The notes under the pieces are model-generated. The model did not search any database. It saw nothing but the letters and a program-made list of their open reading frames with translations, and was not told the DNA's origin. Both the position numbers and the translations under genes were made by a program. Shown in pieces: positions 61,766 to 64,000 of a stretch of DNA of 64,000 bases (position 1 is its first letter; every line of letters begins with the position of its first letter). Origin of the DNA: Sulfitobacter guttiformis (lineage in GTDB: Bacteria; Pseudomonadota; Alphaproteobacteria; Rhodobacterales; Rhodobacteraceae); the NCBI RefSeq assembly GCF_003610455.1, contig NZ_RAQK01000001.1, positions 1,364,001-1,428,000 of the forward strand, written 5' to 3'.

Positions 61766-62991
61766 GCCTGAGACGGCTGTCAAACAAAGCCGCACGGCGA
61801 ATTTTTATGGACCGCCATGCTCTGTTGGACGCCCCGCGCGGGCCCGCCGATTCTGCATCATTGCTGGCGCTGATTGAGAGATTAGGGTTCGTCCAACTCG
61901 ACAGTATCAATACGGTCGCGCGGGCCCACGATCTGATCCTGTTCGCACGTAAGCCGCAGTACCGGCCAGATGCCCTCAAACGATTGTACGAAGACGAGGA
62001 CGCTCTGTTCGAGCATTGGACACATGACGCCGCGATTATCCCCCTGTCCTACTACGGAAAATGGCAGATGCGGCGTGCGCGTGACGCGGCCAAGCTGCGC
62101 ACACAATGGCGCAGCGATCGTCGCGATGGTTTCGAAGAACAACTCAAAACTGTTCTCGATCACATTCGGCTCAACGGTGCATGTGGTTCCTCCGATGTGG
62201 GAAAAGGGGAAAAGCGCGGCTCTGGCGGGTGGTGGGACTGGCATCCCTCAAAAACCGCGTTGGAATATCTGTGGCGCAGCGGCGCGCTGCATGTGGTGGG
62301 GCGCGAAGGATTTCAAAAACGCTATGATCTGACGGAGCGTGCGCTGGATCCTAAGATCTGGGCCACAAACTCAACGTCAAGCGAACAGCATACAGTAGAG
62401 TGGTGTTGTGCAGGCGCATTACAGCGGCTAGGCTTTGCCACTGCCGGTGAGATTGCAGCGTTCTGGGCCCATGTTACCCTTACAGAAGCAAAAGAGTGGT
62501 GCGCCTGCGCCCTGAACAATGGCACGATCGAGGAGATTGAGATTACAGGCGCAGATGGTTCTGTAAAACGCGCCTTTGCGCGGCCATCAACCCTTAGCGA
62601 TCCCGCCATCGAGTGCGCCGCGACGAACCGCCTGCGTGTCTTAAGTCCCTTTGATCCGGCCCTGCGTGATCGCAAGCGTGCCTTTTTCCTGTTCGGTTTC
62701 GATTACAGGATCGAGGTGTTCGTACCAGAGGCCAAGCGGGTCTTCGGCTATTATGTTTTTCCAATCCTTCAGGGTGAGCGGTTGGTAGGCCGTATCGATA
62801 TGAAAGCATTCAGAAGCGAAGGTATCCTGCGTGTCAGGGCACTGTGGCCGGAAAAGGGTGTGGCATGGGGAAAAGGGCGGCAATACGCACTCGAAGCCGA
62901 GCTAGAGCGGATAAAGCATCTGGCAGGCGTCGATAAAGTTGAGTTCGATAGTCGCTGGCTACGGCCTTCAATGCAGCACCAATTCGGCTAG
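61762..62991 (+). CDS. Winged-helix DNA glycosylase-like protein (YcaQ/HTH_42 family)
   Basis: 409 residues. Family features include GFVQLDSINTVARAHDLILFAR, LFEHWTHDAAIIPLSYYGKW, GWWDWHPSKTALEYLWRSGAL and LSPFDPALRDRKRAFFLFGFDYRIEVFVP. YcaQ/AlkX-type proteins remove interstrand crosslink or alkylated lesions through a QxD-like motif (here FVQLDSI). Translationally coupled to the LacI gene. Likely a cytoplasmic DNA repair enzyme. Confidence 0.92.
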   Translation: MSLRRLSNKAARRIFMDRHALLDAPRGPADSASLLALIERLGFVQLDSINTVARAHDLILFARKPQYRPDALKRLYEDEDALFEHWTHDAAIIPLSYYGKWQMRRARDAAKLRTQWRSDRRDGFEEQLKTVLDHIRLNGACGSSDVGKGEKRGSGGWWDWHPSKTALEYLWRSGALHVVGREGFQKRYDLTERALDPKIWATNSTSSEQHTVEWCCAGALQRLGFATAGEIAAFWAHVTLTEAKEWCACALNNGTIEEIEITGADGSVKRAFARPSTLSDPAIECAATNRLRVLSPFDPALRDRKRAFFLFGFDYRIEVFVPEAKRVFGYYVFPILQGERLVGRIDMKAFRSEGILRVRALWPEKGVAWGKGRQYALEAELERIKHLAGVDKVEFDSRWLRPSMQHQFG

Positions 62992-63744
62992 CTCTAACGC
63001 AGATGCTTTCAACCGGGGCAGATGAGCCTTGAGGCCATCCAGATCAATCCGCTGTGTCGGCGCATGGATCGACAGCGTCGACATTAGACGGTTTTGCGCA
63101 TCCAATAAAGGCACCGCGACCGCAACCATGCCCTCCATGAATTCCTCGTTGTCACAGGAGTATCCACGCTCCCGAATCATTTCTATCTCGGTCTTAAGCG
63201 CATCGGGGTCGGTGATCGTGTGATCAGTCTGTGCATCAAGTGTCACAATACCGAGGTATTTTGCAAACAATCGCGGCTTGAGCGAACTAAGGTACATTTT
63301 GCCGCTGGCCGTACAGTGGAACGGCACTTCGGTCCCAACGGGCAGCTGAATGCGCAACGGCCATTTCGTCTCGACCCGGTCGAGATAGACCATGGCATGA
63401 CGTTCTGGCATCGCGATATTGCATGTCTCGCCCACATCATCGGCCAGCGCAGTCAAAACCGTTTGCCGCACCATCCGAATGCGCGACGTAGACAGTATAG
63501 AGGCTGCAAACCGCCGCAGCCTATACCCCGGCGCATAAGAGCGACCATCAATATCACGCTGAAGAAATCCCTCCTCCTCGAGGGTATGGAATAGGCGATG
63601 AATCGTCGGCTTTGGCAGGCCCAAAACCTCGTTCACCGCCGTAGGGGTAATGGCCACACCCGCCTTTGCAAGCTCCTCGAGCAACAGCAACAATCTCAGG
63701 TTTGTGGGGATCGTTTTTTCAACTGTGCTGGTGTCGTTGTGCAT
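62968..63744 (-). CDS. IclR-family transcriptional regulator
   Basis: 258 residues. The N-terminal winged helix reads LLLLLEELAKAGVAITPTAVNEVLGLPKPTIHRLFHTLEEEGFLQRD. The C-terminal GAF-like effector domain has VPFHCTASGKMYLSSL and RERGYSCDNEEFMEGMVAVAVPLLDAQNRLMSTLSIHAP. It converges with the YcaQ-like gene, overlapping by 24 bp at the 3' ends, and precedes a TRAP permease on the same strand, which it may control. Effector unknown. Confidence 0.93.
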   Translation of the reverse strand: MHNDTSTVEKTIPTNLRLLLLLEELAKAGVAITPTAVNEVLGLPKPTIHRLFHTLEEEGFLQRDIDGRSYAPGYRLRRFAASILSTSRIRMVRQTVLTALADDVGETCNIAMPERHAMVYLDRVETKWPLRIQLPVGTEVPFHCTASGKMYLSSLKPRLFAKYLGIVTLDAQTDHTITDPDALKTEIEMIRERGYSCDNEEFMEGMVAVAVPLLDAQNRLMSTLSIHAPTQRIDLDGLKAHLPRLKASALELAELVLH

Positions 63745-63758
63745 CGGCAGGGGTATCC

Positions 63759-64000
63759 TTATCTGGCCGGGAGCAGCATGAGTGACAAATCCGGTACTAA
63801 TGCAACGATAAACCAGATGCTTATCAACGCAACCAGATAGGGCACCGTATACCGTAACAGCCTGAAATAAGGCACACCTGTAACGCCACTGGCTACATAG
63901 AGGTTTAAACCGTAGGGCGGTGTCACGAAGCCAATGGATGCCCCGACGAGAAAAATCACTGCAAAGTGTATCGGATCAATGCCCACCGACATCGCAATCG
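63759..64000 (-). CDS. TRAP transporter large permease (DctM type), C-terminal part
   Basis: The frame runs off the right edge. It reads IAMSVGIDPIHFAVIFLVGASIGFVTPPYGLNLYVASGVTGVPYF then the last helices to LMLLPAR: the GIDP and TPPYGLNLY motifs are the C-terminal DctM signature. The 5' part lies beyond the window. Upstream of an IclR regulator on the same strand, likely with a second TRAP system. Confidence 0.88.
   Translation of the reverse strand, partial: IAMSVGIDPIHFAVIFLVGASIGFVTPPYGLNLYVASGVTGVPYFRLLRYTVPYLVALISIWFIVALVPDLSLMLLPAR

Overview
The window looks like chromosome of a Roseobacter-group alphaproteobacterium (Rhodobacteraceae). The evidence is moderate to high GC, tightly packed operons with ATGA stop/start overlaps, paired TRAP transporter genes, and a leuB neighbourhood of a type seen in that group. 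No species is claimed.

Left part (1-20670): housekeeping and accessory genes. These are a membrane protein, an EEP-fold phosphoesterase and leuB; a VOC/cupin protein; an arsenic operon (arsR-acr3-arsC); a divergent HxlR regulator and MATE pump with a MaoC protein; a decayed stretch with an IS1182/IS5-type transposase remnant and a broken PepSY gene; an esterase; a MOSC protein; a signalling set (membrane-tethered receiver protein, periplasmic molybdopterin-fold protein, histidine kinase); and a complete TRAP transporter.

Centre (about 20671-60516): I read this as one roughly 40 kb Tn7-like transposon. Its left end carries tnsC, tnsB and tnsA, transcribed outwards toward the left terminus. 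Its right end carries a long tniQ/tnsD-like gene, followed within 175 bp by the right terminus, and that terminus lies 7 bp from the 3' end of a tRNA-Arg(CCT) gene. A 24-nt terminal motif matches in inverted orientation at both ends (19/24), and an internal copy at the left end matches the right end at 16/18. No CRISPR array, cas gene or tyrosine integrase was seen.

Cargo: (i) small unknown genes and an SDR enzyme; (ii) a retron-like locus at 27861-29641 with promoter, structured non-coding RNA candidate, 46-aa basic membrane peptide, XRE protein and a retron-type reverse transcriptase with an NAxxH motif; (iii) a LysR-flanked set of secreted small proteins; (iv) a large copper cluster (two multicopper oxidases, a cupredoxin-CusF fusion, TolC-like protein, two P1B ATPases, CueR, CopC, CopD, cytochromes c) with five CueR-type operators; (v) an APC permease/VTT/DUF302/EF-hand group; (vi) an IS110 remnant and a nickel/cobalt-type module (RcnR/CsoR-family repressor, His-tailed MFS pump, HupE/UreJ-like protein).

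Right part (60517-64000): tRNA-Arg, a LacI-family regulator, a YcaQ-like winged-helix protein, an IclR regulator and the end of another TRAP permease that runs off the window.

The most interesting points are the tRNA-linked Tn7-like element with split targeting and core genes, its TnsA with an apparently altered active site, and the retron carried as cargo, in which the proposed a2 strand overlaps the start codon of a tiny membrane protein.
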